A stretch of DNA of 64,000 nucleotides from Paracoccaceae bacterium (lineage in GTDB: Bacteria; Pseudomonadota; Alphaproteobacteria; Rhodobacterales; Rhodobacteraceae), in NCBI GenBank assembly GCA_020832445.1, contig JAFIEO010000029.1:248001-312000 (forward strand), written 5' to 3'. Below are positions 43,051-51,905 of this stretch, piece after piece. Position 1 is the stretch's first letter, and the number at the start of each line of letters is the position of its first letter. A program made the position numbers and the translations under genes. The notes under the pieces were generated by a model. It searched no databases. It was not told the origin of the DNA and worked only from the letters and a program-made list of their open reading frames with translations.

Positions 43051-43509
43051 TCAGGCGAATTGCGGATTGCGCCGCAACACAGACGCATTCAGTGCCCCCG
43101 CAATGGTAACCCATAGCAGATAGGGTGCCATCAAGACGCCGGCGATAGTGTCGAACATCCAGAAGCTGATGGTTGTGGCGGCAACAGACAGCCACAAAAA
43201 CCCAAGCACGACAAGGGCGGCGCGCATCCGCTTCAGCCCGAAAAATACTGGTGACCACAGCGTGTTGAAGGCGATCTGCAACGCCCAGAAAGCAAGCGCC
43301 TGCTGTGTGCCGGAAATCATGCCTATGCGCATGGCTGCATAGGACATGGCCAGATACACTGTGGTCCAGACCAGCGGAAAGACAAATCCCGGCGGTGTCC
43401 AGCGGGGTTTGTCCAGATCGTCATACCATTTTCCCGGCTCGAACATCGCGCCTGTTGTTGCTGCCGCAGCGGTTGCGGCCAGAAAGGTCAGAAAAAGTAG
43501 CCAATCCAT
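43051..43509 (-). CDS. tspO: Tryptophan-rich sensory protein TspO
   Basis: 152 residues, five membrane helices, the TspO/MBR family. Signatures include KWYDDLDKPRWTPPGFVFPLVWTTVY (split by the first loop) and ALQIAFNTLWSPVFFGLKR. In Rhodobacter sphaeroides TspO is an outer-membrane porphyrin-linked regulator that dampens photosynthesis gene expression in oxygen. Convergent with idi. Confidence 0.93.
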   Translation of the reverse strand: MDWLLFLTFLAATAAAATTGAMFEPGKWYDDLDKPRWTPPGFVFPLVWTTVYLAMSYAAMRIGMISGTQQALAFWALQIAFNTLWSPVFFGLKRMRAALVVLGFLWLSVAATTISFWMFDTIAGVLMAPYLLWVTIAGALNASVLRRNPQFA

Positions 43510-43645
43510 AAATGTATCATCCTTTGCCGCAGGGGGCGGCTGTGCCTTTGGTCTGACCTAAAGGGGCATCCGTACCGGATGCAAGCCTTTACTTGGGCGC
43601 CCTTGCGGGCGCGGCGGGTGCGTGGCGCGGGCGTGAGCGCACTGG

Positions 43646-44698
43646 TCAGGCGCTGCGCCGGTTTGCGGCCATGTAATGGCGGCGCGCGGACAGATCGCGC
43701 GCGCGCAGGCGGGCCATGGCATCAATCAGGGTCTGGGACCGCTGGTTTGCGCCGGTGTCATGGCTTGCAGCATTGACCAGAAACAGGATTTCCGGCAAGG
43801 GGCTTGCATGCAACGTGGCCGGCTGGGGCTGGAGTATGCTTAGTCCGGCCTGCATTGCGGACAGTGCCAGCCAGCCAAGTTTCTGCGCCTTGCCGGTATA
43901 GGCGCGGCGGGTCACGCTGTCATGTCCCCGGGCGCGGATGGCGCCCCCGATCCCGCAATAGATGTGACGTGCGGCAAATATGCCAGGCCGGCAGGCCAGT
44001 GGCAGTGCAGAAATGCCCGCGCCGGCGCGCTGGTACAGGTGGTCTGCATGGTTCAGCAGTTGTGCGGTCATTGCGCATATTTCGGGGCCAGCGACGGGTG
44101 CGCGCAGAAAACTGTCAGGACACATTCCGGCATCATCAAACCAGTCCAGCGGCAGATACAGCCGTCCGTTGCGCGCATCCTCGCCTATGTCGCGCGCGAT
44201 ATTGGTCAGTTGCATGGCAAGGCCCAGATCGCAGGCGCGCGCCAGCCTGTCGCGGTCGCGCACCCCCATAAGCACGCACATCATTGCCCCCACCACGGCG
44301 GCAACGCGCGCGGCGTAATCCAGCAGTTCCGAGAAGGTGGCAAAACGCCGCCCTTCGGCGTCCCATGCCAGCCCTTCCAGCAGGGCATCGGGCAGTGCGC
44401 GCGGCAGATCATACTGTATCACCATCGCCGCGAAGGCGCGGTCAATGGGGGCGTCATGGGGCTGGCCCGCATAAGCGCGCTCCAGCCTGTCTTGCAGGTG
44501 AAGCACGGCGCGCACCGGATCTTGCCCTTCGTCGACAGCATCATCGGCCAGACGGCAAAACGCATAAAGCACAAGCGCGGGATCGCGCAAACTGGCGGGC
44601 AGCAGGCGCGAGGCCGCGTGAAAACTGCGCGATCCGGTGCGGATGGCGGCGCGGCAGGCGTCCATGTCGGGCGCAGCGATACGGGACATGCCGGTCAT
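43646..44698 (-). CDS. crtB: Phytoene synthase
   Basis: 350 residues. Head-to-head condensation of two geranylgeranyl diphosphates to phytoene. The two Asp-rich motifs are present: DDAVD (in FCRLADDAVDEG, about residue 54) and NIARDIGEDARNGRLYLP near residue 167. Start at ATG 44698 overlaps the crtI TGA by 4 bp. Two small hairpins (43565-43581 and just before it) follow the stop. Confidence 0.95.
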   Translation of the reverse strand: MTGMSRIAAPDMDACRAAIRTGSRSFHAASRLLPASLRDPALVLYAFCRLADDAVDEGQDPVRAVLHLQDRLERAYAGQPHDAPIDRAFAAMVIQYDLPRALPDALLEGLAWDAEGRRFATFSELLDYAARVAAVVGAMMCVLMGVRDRDRLARACDLGLAMQLTNIARDIGEDARNGRLYLPLDWFDDAGMCPDSFLRAPVAGPEICAMTAQLLNHADHLYQRAGAGISALPLACRPGIFAARHIYCGIGGAIRARGHDSVTRRAYTGKAQKLGWLALSAMQAGLSILQPQPATLHASPLPEILFLVNAASHDTGANQRSQTLIDAMARLRARDLSARRHYMAANRRSA

Positions 44699-46230
44699 TC
44701 TGCGGCCATCGGCAGGGCTATGGGCGGGGCGGGGTCCGGCACAACCTGTGCCAGCACTTCGGCGCTGCTGATCACACCGGGCAGCCCCGCGCCCGGATGC
44801 GTGCCAGCCCCCACCAGATACAGGCCCGGCAGTTCTTCCGAGATGTTATGCGGCCTGAACCACGCACTTTGCAAAATGCGCGGTTCAATTGAAAACCCCG
44901 CCCCCAAGGGCGACAGGTAGCGGTCGCGGAAGGTTTCGGGCGTGAACACAAGACTTTCGCCAAGGTGCTCCGACAGGCCCGGCAACAGGCGGTCTTCCAG
45001 CATCGTCAGCATTTTGCGGCGGTAAGGTTCCTGCTCAACCGTCCAGTCGACGCCATTGTCATGCCCCAGATGCGGCACAGGGCTAAGCACATAGAAGGTA
45101 TCATCACCTTCGGGTGCCACTGACGGGTCAGTGACAGAGGGGCGGTGGACATACAGGCTCATGTCATCGCACAGATGGCCGCGAATGAAGATATCCTTGA
45201 TATGGTCGCGGTAGCGCGGGCCGACCAGAATGGTGTGATGGCCCACATCGCGCCACATATTGCGTGTGCCGCGCGTGCCGAAATACCACACGAACAGTCC
45301 CATCGACCAGCGGCTGCGCTTCAGTTTCGCATCATTCCAGCGCTTGCGCGGCCGGTTGCGCAGCAGCCGGGTATAGGTATGGCCTGCATCTGCGTTGGAC
45401 ACAACAATATCGGCCTGCATGACCGTGCCATCTTGCAGGCGGACACCTGCTGCGCGGCCATGCTCCACGATGATTTCGTCTATTTCCGTGTTCAGCGCCA
45501 CCGTGCCGCCCTGTGTGCGCACGACATTTGCCATGGCGTTCGCGATCGCCTGCACGCCGCCCATGGCGTAATGTACGCCAAAAGACTTTTCCAGATGGCT
45601 GACCAGAATATACATGGATGTCACGTTAAACGGGTCACCGCCGATGAACAGCGGATGAAAGGACAACGCAAAGCGCAGGCGCGGGTCGCGCACGCGGGCT
45701 GCGGCATGGGCATAAACCGACCTGTCGGCGCGCAACCAGACAAAGCGGGGCAGCGCCTTGATCAGTTCCCATAGCTGGTGCATGGGGCGGCGGCCCAGAT
45801 CTTCATAGCCGAACCAGTAGCGCGCTTTCGCGTCCTTCAGGAACTCGCGATAACCTGCCAGATCATCGGGCGACAGGCGCGCGACTTCGGCCTCCATCGC
45901 GTCATTGTCCTGAACTGCGGCAAAGCTGGACCCGTCCGGCCAGCGGATTTCATAAAACGGGGTCATGGGTTTCAGGGTGACGTCGCGGTCAAAATCACGT
46001 CCGCAGGCGGCCCATAATTCCCGCAGCCCTTGTGGCACGGTCACAATGGTTGGCCCAAGGTCGAATCTGTGCCCGCCCTGTGTGATCGACGATCCACGCC
46101 CGCCGGGCCGGTCCAGCCGGTCGATCACGCTGACACGGTAGCCTTTGGCCCCCAGCCGCATGGCCGAGGCCAGCCCGCCCATTCCCGCGCCAATGACGAT
46201 GGCGTGGTGGGGTGCATCAGAATCAGACAT
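44695..46230 (-). CDS. crtI: Phytoene desaturase
   Basis: 511 residues. FAD-binding motif AIVIGAGMGGLASAMRLGAKG at residues about 10-30 and the C-terminal family motif GLYLVGAGTHPGAGLPGVI near residue 473. It removes hydrogens from phytoene to give neurosporene (three steps) in spheroidene-type organisms; the number of steps cannot be read from sequence. Divergent from crtA, sharing the PpsR-box region. Confidence 0.95.
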   Translation of the reverse strand: MSDSDAPHHAIVIGAGMGGLASAMRLGAKGYRVSVIDRLDRPGGRGSSITQGGHRFDLGPTIVTVPQGLRELWAACGRDFDRDVTLKPMTPFYEIRWPDGSSFAAVQDNDAMEAEVARLSPDDLAGYREFLKDAKARYWFGYEDLGRRPMHQLWELIKALPRFVWLRADRSVYAHAAARVRDPRLRFALSFHPLFIGGDPFNVTSMYILVSHLEKSFGVHYAMGGVQAIANAMANVVRTQGGTVALNTEIDEIIVEHGRAAGVRLQDGTVMQADIVVSNADAGHTYTRLLRNRPRKRWNDAKLKRSRWSMGLFVWYFGTRGTRNMWRDVGHHTILVGPRYRDHIKDIFIRGHLCDDMSLYVHRPSVTDPSVAPEGDDTFYVLSPVPHLGHDNGVDWTVEQEPYRRKMLTMLEDRLLPGLSEHLGESLVFTPETFRDRYLSPLGAGFSIEPRILQSAWFRPHNISEELPGLYLVGAGTHPGAGLPGVISSAEVLAQVVPDPAPPIALPMAAE

Positions 46231-46279
46231 AGGCGTTTCCCGTTCTTTGGTGGTGTCATCAGCTTACACAGATGCAATG

Positions 46280-46344
46280 TGTCAATCAAGGTTTACATTC
46301 TTATTCTTTACACATACAGCAGAATGTGACAACCTAAGTTTACA
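46280..46344. promoter_or_regulatory. PpsR/CrtJ boxes between crtI and crtA
   Basis: A perfect TGT-N12-ACA (spacer CAATCAAGGTTT) at 46280-46297 near crtI and a TGA-N12-ACA at 46327-46344 near crtA. The first box reads TTGACA on the minus strand, the likely -35 of crtI. Divergent carotenoid promoters under joint PpsR control. Confidence 0.7.
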
Positions 46345-46363
46345 CTTGCAGATGGGAATCGCC

Positions 46364-47071
46364 ATGCAAACGATCACGCTCTGCCTTTTCCGGTTTGACC
46401 GGACGGCCGCGCGGCTTTGGGTTCTGGGCCAGATGGTGGCAGCGCGTGTGGCGCTTGCGCGCCAACCGGGGCTGGAATTCTGCAAGATTTGCGGCTCTGG
46501 TACAGGGCAGGGGTTCACCCCGCGCCCGAACTGGGGTGTTTGGGCTATTCTGGGGGTATGGGGCACGCATGCGGCTGCGCAGCAAGGTGTGGCCAGCGGC
46601 GCATTTGCCCGTTGGGACCAGCGCGCCGATGAAAGCTATACGTTGTTTCTGGAACCTTATTCTGCGCGCGGGCGCTGGTCCGGTCGCGCGCCGTTCCGCC
46701 CCGAAGGTGTGGCGGATGGTCCAGTGGCTGCAATGACGCGCGCATCAGTGCGCCCCGCGCGGGCGTTACGGTTCTGGGGGCAGGTGCCCGATATTTCCGC
46801 CAGGGTGGGGGCCGATCCCAATGTCATGTTCAAAATCGGTATCGGGGAAATGCCGCTTCTGCGACAGGTCACGTTTTCTGTCTGGCCCGACGCAGGCACC
46901 ATGGCCGAATTTGCCCGCCGTGGCCCACACCAACAAGCCATCCGCGCCGTCCGCGAGGAGCGCTGGTTTTCCGAAGAACTTTATGCCCGTTTCCGCATTT
47001 CTGCGCGCAAGGGCACATGGCAGGGTCGCGACCCGCTGGACCCTGCCGCATTCACACAGGAGGCCGCATGA
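46364..47071 (+). CDS. crtA: Spheroidene monooxygenase
   Basis: 235 residues from ATG 46364 (ATG 46352 also in frame). Heme-type oxygenase that adds the C2 keto group, turning spheroidene into spheroidenone under oxygen. Family strings: MFKIGIGEMPLLRQVTFSVW near residue 155, then EERWFSEELYARFRI. Overlaps the bchI ATG by 4 bp, so it leads the crtA-bchIDO operon. Confidence 0.93.
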   Translation: MQTITLCLFRFDRTAARLWVLGQMVAARVALARQPGLEFCKICGSGTGQGFTPRPNWGVWAILGVWGTHAAAQQGVASGAFARWDQRADESYTLFLEPYSARGRWSGRAPFRPEGVADGPVAAMTRASVRPARALRFWGQVPDISARVGADPNVMFKIGIGEMPLLRQVTFSVWPDAGTMAEFARRGPHQQAIRAVREERWFSEELYARFRISARKGTWQGRDPLDPAAFTQEAA

Positions 47072-48069
47072 CGCCCTTTCCGTTTTCTGCCATTGTCGGG
47101 CAGGATGAAATGAAAACCGCAATGATCCTGACCGCCATCGATCCCAGAATTGGCGGTGTTCTGGTGTTCGGGGACCGTGGAACCGGCAAATCAACAGCCG
47201 TGCGCGCGCTTGCGGCGCTGTTGCCGCCCATTGACGTGGTGGCGGGTTGTCCGTGCAATTCCGCCACGCTGGCCGACTGCCCCGATTGGGCGGGCATCAC
47301 GCAGGCAGATATTGTCACACGGCCCACGCCGGTTGTGGATATGCCGCTTGGTGTGTCCGAGGACCGCGTGACAGGCGCGCTGGATATTGAGCGTGCCCTG
47401 ACGCGCGGCGAAAAGGCGTTTCAGGCGGGACTTCTGGCGCGGGCCAATCGGGGATACTTGTATATTGATGAAGTGAACCTGCTGGAAGACCACATTGTAG
47501 ATCTGTTGCTGGATGTCGCGCAATCGGGCGAGAATGTTGTTGAACGCGAAGGGCTGTCCATTCGCCACCCTGCGCGGTTTGTGCTTGTGGGGTCGGGCAA
47601 CCCCGAAGAAGGCGAATTGCGCCCGCAGCTTCTGGACCGTTTCGGCCTGTCGGTCGAGGTCAGCAGCCCGCGCGAGATCGAGACCCGCATCGAGGTGATG
47701 CGCAGGCGCGATGCCTATGAAAACGACCATGCAGCATTCATGGCGCATTGGCAGGCAGAAGATGCGGGCCTGCGTGCGCAAATTCTGGCGGCGCGCGCCG
47801 CACTTGCGGGTGTTCAGGTGTCCAATGTGGCGCTGCATGATTGTGCATCCGTATGTCTGGCGCTTGGGTCTGACGGGTTGCGCGGTGAACTGACATTGCT
47901 TGCTGCCGCGCGCGCCATGGCGGCCTTCGCGGGTGCAGATGCGATCACGCGCGAGCATATTCGCGCAGCCGCCCCCATGGCGCTGCGCCACCGTCTGCGT
48001 CGTGATCCGTTGGATGAGGCTGGCACCGGCGCCCGCGTTGCGCGCCAACTGGCAGAGGTGTTGCCCTGA
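47068..48069 (+). CDS. bchI: Magnesium chelatase ATPase subunit I
   Basis: 333 residues, AAA+ ATPase. Walker A GDRGTGKSTAVRAL at about residues 36-49, Walker B GYLYIDEVNLLEDH near residue 133, sensor and arginine-finger region SGNPEEGELRPQLLDRFG. Works with BchD as the ring motor that drives Mg insertion by BchH. Confidence 0.96.
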   Translation: MTPFPFSAIVGQDEMKTAMILTAIDPRIGGVLVFGDRGTGKSTAVRALAALLPPIDVVAGCPCNSATLADCPDWAGITQADIVTRPTPVVDMPLGVSEDRVTGALDIERALTRGEKAFQAGLLARANRGYLYIDEVNLLEDHIVDLLLDVAQSGENVVEREGLSIRHPARFVLVGSGNPEEGELRPQLLDRFGLSVEVSSPREIETRIEVMRRRDAYENDHAAFMAHWQAEDAGLRAQILAARAALAGVQVSNVALHDCASVCLALGSDGLRGELTLLAAARAMAAFAGADAITREHIRAAAPMALRHRLRRDPLDEAGTGARVARQLAEVLP

Positions 48070-48128
48070 CCCCGTTTGACGATACCAGCGGCCCATCATC
48101 CGGCCGCCCCGGTCCGCAGCCGGACCCC

Positions 48129-49805
48129 ATGGAAGACCCATGGGCGCGGGTTACTGTCGCGCTGACATTGCTGGCCGTGGACCCGGCAGCCCTGCGCGGG
48201 TTGTGGCTGCGCGCGCGGGCAGGTCCGGTGCGCGCACGGGTGCACGACGCACTGGTGGCCTTCGCGCCGCGCAAGCTGCACCCCAATATCACCGATGACG
48301 CGCTTTTCGGCGGGCTGGATCTGGCCGCGACACTGGGCACGGGGACCATGCACCACCATGCGGGTCTTCTGGGCGAAGGGGGCATGCTTGTGCTGAGCAT
48401 GGCCGAACGCTGCCCGCCCGCGCTTGCCGTGCGGCTGGCGCAGGCCCTTGATGCCCAAACCGATCTTGGCCTGATTGCCCTTGATGAAGCCGCGCAGGAC
48501 GGCGAAGGGCTGGCGCCTGCATTATGCGAACGCCTTGGCCTGTTTCTTGATCTGGACGCGCTGGCATGGGCTGATACGGCGCCATTTGCCCTGCCCATGG
48601 ACCAGATTGCGCAGGCGCGCGCACGCCTGTCGCAGGTGCGTGTCACGCATGATGCGCGCACGCAGGTGGCGGGTGTTGCAGTGGCCCTTGGCATAGACAG
48701 CATGCGCGCGCCCTTGTTGACGCTGGCTGCCGCGCGCGCGCATGCGGCTTGGCGCGGTGCCACAGAACTGGAGGCGCAGGATCTGGCACTTGCTGTCGCG
48801 CTGGTGCTGGCGCATCGCGCGACTGCTGTGCCTGACGCGCCCCCTGATGATACGCCACCCCCCCCGCCCCCCCAGCCGCCGGATGATGCTGCCCAAACAC
48901 CCCCCGACACGGACAGTGCGCAAGACATCCCCGACGATATGCTGATCGACGCGGCACGCGCAGCCCTGCCTGCGGGGGTTCTGGCGCAATTGCAGGCCGG
49001 TCGTGTGGCGCGCGCGGCGCAGGGGCAGTCCAGTTCGGGCGCTGTGCGCAAGTCCAAACGCCGCGGGCGGCCATTGCCATCGCGCGCGGGCGCGCTGGAT
49101 TCAACAGGCCGTGTCGATGTGGTCGCAACCCTGCGTCAGGCGGCACCGTGGCAGAAACTGCGCCGCCAGTCCCGCCCCGATGCGCGGGCAGGGCAGGTGT
49201 TGCTGATGCCGTCAGACATTCGCGTCAGGCATTTTCGCGCGCAAACCGACCGCGTGCTGATATTCGTGGTCGATGCGTCGGGGTCCAGTGCCCTGGCGCG
49301 TCTTGCAGAAGCGAAGGGCGCGATCGAGTTGATGCTGGCAGATGCCTATGCCACGCGTGACCATGTCGCGCTGGTCAGTTTTCGCGGCAAGAATGCTGAT
49401 CTTAGCCTTGCGCCCACGCGGTCACTGGTTCAGGCAAAACGCCAACTGGCAGGCCTGCCCGGTGGTGGCGGCACGCCCTTGGCGGGCGGTTTGCAGGTTG
49501 CGCTGGAAACGGCGCTGCATGCGCGCGGCCATGGCATGGCCCCTACATTGGCGCTGCTGACGGACGGGCGCGGAAATATTGCGCTGGACGGCAGCGCGGA
49601 CCGCGCGGCTGCGGGCACAGATGCCGTGCGGCTGGCGCAGTTGATTGCGCAGCAAGGCATTCCCGCGCTGGTTATTGATACGGGCCTGCGCCCGAACCCG
49701 CATCTGGCCAGTTTGTCCGGGCATATGGGGGCCACACAGATTGCGTTGCCACGCGCGGATGCGCGCGCATTATCGGCGACGCTCTCCGCCGCATTCGGGG
49801 ATTAG
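48129..49805 (+). CDS. bchD: Magnesium chelatase subunit D
   Basis: 558 residues from the first ATG (48129). N-terminal AAA+-like domain without an intact P-loop, as usual for BchD; an acidic Pro-rich linker near residues 238-275 (six prolines in a row, then DDAAQTPPDTDSAQD); C-terminal VWA domain with the MIDAS motif VDASGSSA near residue 379 and GGGGTPLAGG. ATG 48129 has no ribosome site. The frame is open back to the bchI stop and there encodes TPFDDT after a CTG at 48066, so the true start may be that CTG with coupling to bchI. Confidence 0.9.
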   Translation: MEDPWARVTVALTLLAVDPAALRGLWLRARAGPVRARVHDALVAFAPRKLHPNITDDALFGGLDLAATLGTGTMHHHAGLLGEGGMLVLSMAERCPPALAVRLAQALDAQTDLGLIALDEAAQDGEGLAPALCERLGLFLDLDALAWADTAPFALPMDQIAQARARLSQVRVTHDARTQVAGVAVALGIDSMRAPLLTLAAARAHAAWRGATELEAQDLALAVALVLAHRATAVPDAPPDDTPPPPPPQPPDDAAQTPPDTDSAQDIPDDMLIDAARAALPAGVLAQLQAGRVARAAQGQSSSGAVRKSKRRGRPLPSRAGALDSTGRVDVVATLRQAAPWQKLRRQSRPDARAGQVLLMPSDIRVRHFRAQTDRVLIFVVDASGSSALARLAEAKGAIELMLADAYATRDHVALVSFRGKNADLSLAPTRSLVQAKRQLAGLPGGGGTPLAGGLQVALETALHARGHGMAPTLALLTDGRGNIALDGSADRAAAGTDAVRLAQLIAQQGIPALVIDTGLRPNPHLASLSGHMGATQIALPRADARALSATLSAAFGD

Positions 49806-49808
49806 AGG

Positions 49809-50705
49809 ATGCGTGCTGTCCCGCAAGATTGGCCGCTATGCGAATATTCCCAGCTTATCCGCTGCCGTCCGCATGAATGGCATGTCCAGATTGCGGGCAC
49901 GGGGCCGGATGTGCTGCTGCTGCATGGGGCGGGTGCGTCTGGCCATAGTTTTCATCGCCTTATGGGGCATATACCGGGCTGTCGCCTGATTGTGCCCGAC
50001 CTGCCCGGGCAGGGCTTTACGCGCGCGGGTGGTCTGATGCGGCTGGGGCTGGATGCCATGGCAGATGACCTTTGTGCGCTGTGCGAAGATCAGGGGTGGC
50101 GGCCGGTTGCAATTATTGGCCATTCGGCAGGGGCTGCGGTTGCCCTGCGCATGACCGAAATGATGCGCCGCCCCCCGCGTGCCGTTGTTGGCATAAATTC
50201 CGCCCTTGGCCCGTTTGACGGATTTGCGGGCTGGCTGTTTCCGAAACTTGCGCGTGCGATGGCGGGCAGCCCCTTTATTGCAGCGATCGTGACGCGGTTA
50301 TCGTCCAAGCGCAACCAGGTTGAAAAACTGCTGGAGGGCACAGGCTCGCCACTGGATGAAGACGGCGTTGCGCTGTACCAGCGCCTTGTCAGCCGCACAT
50401 CCCATATCGAGGGGACATTGGGCATGATGGCGCAATGGGATCTGGAACCCCTGCTGGAGCGCTTGCCGCAGATTACGGTGCCCACGCTGCTGATTGCATC
50501 GCGCGGGGATCTGGCGGTGCCGGTGCAGGTGTCGCGCCAGGCCAGCCAGCAACTTGCGCGCGCGCAATATGTGGAACTGGCGCAGGGCGGGCATCTGGTG
50601 CATGAAGAATTCCCCGATGCGGTGGCCGCGCAGATCCTGCCATGGCTGGCTGAACATCAGGGCATGCTAAGTGTGGTGCCCGACGGGAGAGAGCCACCGC
50701 AGTGA
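49809..50705 (+). CDS. bchO: Magnesium chelatase accessory protein BchO (alpha/beta hydrolase)
   Basis: 298 residues. Alpha/beta-hydrolase fold with the oxyanion region LLLHGAGASGHSF near residue 38 and the nucleophile elbow GHSAGAAVAL near residue 105; the catalytic His is in GGHLVHEEFP. Role unproven; it is always linked with bchID. Starts 3 bp after the bchD stop with GAGG before it. Confidence 0.88.
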   Translation: MRAVPQDWPLCEYSQLIRCRPHEWHVQIAGTGPDVLLLHGAGASGHSFHRLMGHIPGCRLIVPDLPGQGFTRAGGLMRLGLDAMADDLCALCEDQGWRPVAIIGHSAGAAVALRMTEMMRRPPRAVVGINSALGPFDGFAGWLFPKLARAMAGSPFIAAIVTRLSSKRNQVEKLLEGTGSPLDEDGVALYQRLVSRTSHIEGTLGMMAQWDLEPLLERLPQITVPTLLIASRGDLAVPVQVSRQASQQLARAQYVELAQGGHLVHEEFPDAVAAQILPWLAEHQGMLSVVPDGREPPQ

Positions 50706-50799
50706 CGACAAGTTCAACGCGGGACTTCGGGGGTGACTGATTTGGTCTATTGCAGACATGGGGAAAGCCCCAAAGCGCGGAGCAAAGGCCGCAGGCCGC

Positions 50800-50936
50800 C
50801 GCGCTATCGGTGGGCCGTCCCGCGGCCTGCCGATTTGGCCAGCGTCACGCCGGCCTTTGAACGCCGGAATATGCAGCCGGCATAAAGTGAACTTCACTCG
50901 CGTCGGATCGGCAGACCCCGGCCCACCGATAGCGCG
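50800..50936. repeat. Long inverted repeat between bchO and crtC
   Basis: The 18-bp sequence at 50800-50817 (CGCGCTATCGGTGGGCCG) is repeated inverted at 50919-50936, with CTGCCGAT/ATCGGCAG continuing inward after small gaps. About 100 bp between the arms hold smaller palindromes (AGTGAACTTCACT, GCCGGCC). The convergent genes bchO and crtC end on either side, so a bidirectional terminator or a mobile-element remnant are both possible. Confidence 0.65.
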
Positions 50937-50972
50937 GGCTTTGTCCATCGCATCAATGACCGCAAAACGCCA

Positions 50973-51905
50973 TTATCCGGCGGTGAAATTCCAGCGCGCC
51001 CTGCGCGGGACGCGCAACGCCAGCATGGGTTTCAACAAGGGTTGCGCATAGCGGCGCAAGTCCAGCGCTTCATGCACGCCAACCGCTTGTTCCCCGTCGA
51101 TACAGGTGCGCATTGCAGACCGCGTGTAAAAGGGCGCATCCAGCATGGCCAGTTCCTGACGCGGCTGAAAACCGGTATCGGCGCGCGTTTCACGCCGCAC
51201 GGCCCACAGGCTGCGTGCGATACGCGCGCGGGGCGGGGGGGGGACATGTTCGCTCCGGCCATCGGGGTGGAAATGCAGCGCCACAGTCTCGGACTGGCCG
51301 TTGCGCAGGATGGCATCGTAAAAGCACCGTGTGCCGCCTTTGTGGGGGAAACGGCCCCATGTCCAATAGTTGAAATCATCTTCCAAAGCATGGGTGCCGT
51401 AATTGGAATCGAAATAGCCATGCCCCGACCAATGGTGTCCGGGGTCCAGTGCGACATCAATGCGGGCAATGGGCGCGAAGGGTTGCCAGCGGTGGCGTCC
51501 GTCGGGCGTCAGGTCATAATTCTGGCCAAACAGCACTTCGGGATGCAGGGTGATTGTGCCGCGCACGCGGCTGACAAGGGGTGGGGATGACACCTCGTTC
51601 ACCTCTATCACCAGTTTGTCCCCGTCCCAACGCATAGAACTGGGACCAACCTGCAACATGTCGGGGCTTTGGCGCAGCGCGGTGCGCCCTCGGTCCGTCA
51701 TGGTAAACCGCGCTTTCGGCCCATAGGTCGCCACGTTGATGCAGCAATGGTTTTGTGGATCGCGCCGCCCTGACCACCGATACCAAGGCGAAAACACCGA
51801 CCCGATAAAGCCAATGACAGAAACAGCGCTTTTGCCGTCATCACTTAACCCGTCGACATACCACCAGTGATAGCCGTCGGGCGCGACATTGGCGCTGAAA
51901 TCCGG
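50973..51905 (-). CDS. crtC: Hydroxyneurosporene synthase (carotenoid 1,2-hydratase)
   Basis: The CrtC-type sequence runs from about 51905 (DFSANVAPDGYHWWYVDGLS) to the stop at 50973, with GSVFSPWYRWSGRRDP and YFDSNYGTHALEDDFNYWTWGRF further on. The enzyme adds water across the C1,2 double bond of neurosporene-type carotenoids. The frame has no ATG, GTG or TTG between 52193 (deep inside crtD) and GTG 51797, which lies after conserved residues, so the start codon is unresolved: an extended protein from 52193, a non-standard codon, or a short form from 51797. The 5' end given here marks conserved sequence, not a known start. Overlaps the crtD 3' end. Confidence 0.85.
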   Translation of the reverse strand, partial: PDFSANVAPDGYHWWYVDGLSDDGKSAVSVIGFIGSVFSPWYRWSGRRDPQNHCCINVATYGPKARFTMTDRGRTALRQSPDMLQVGPSSMRWDGDKLVIEVNEVSSPPLVSRVRGTITLHPEVLFGQNYDLTPDGRHRWQPFAPIARIDVALDPGHHWSGHGYFDSNYGTHALEDDFNYWTWGRFPHKGGTRCFYDAILRNGQSETVALHFHPDGRSEHVPPPPRARIARSLWAVRRETRADTGFQPRQELAMLDAPFYTRSAMRTCIDGEQAVGVHEALDLRRYAQPLLKPMLALRVPRRARWNFTAG

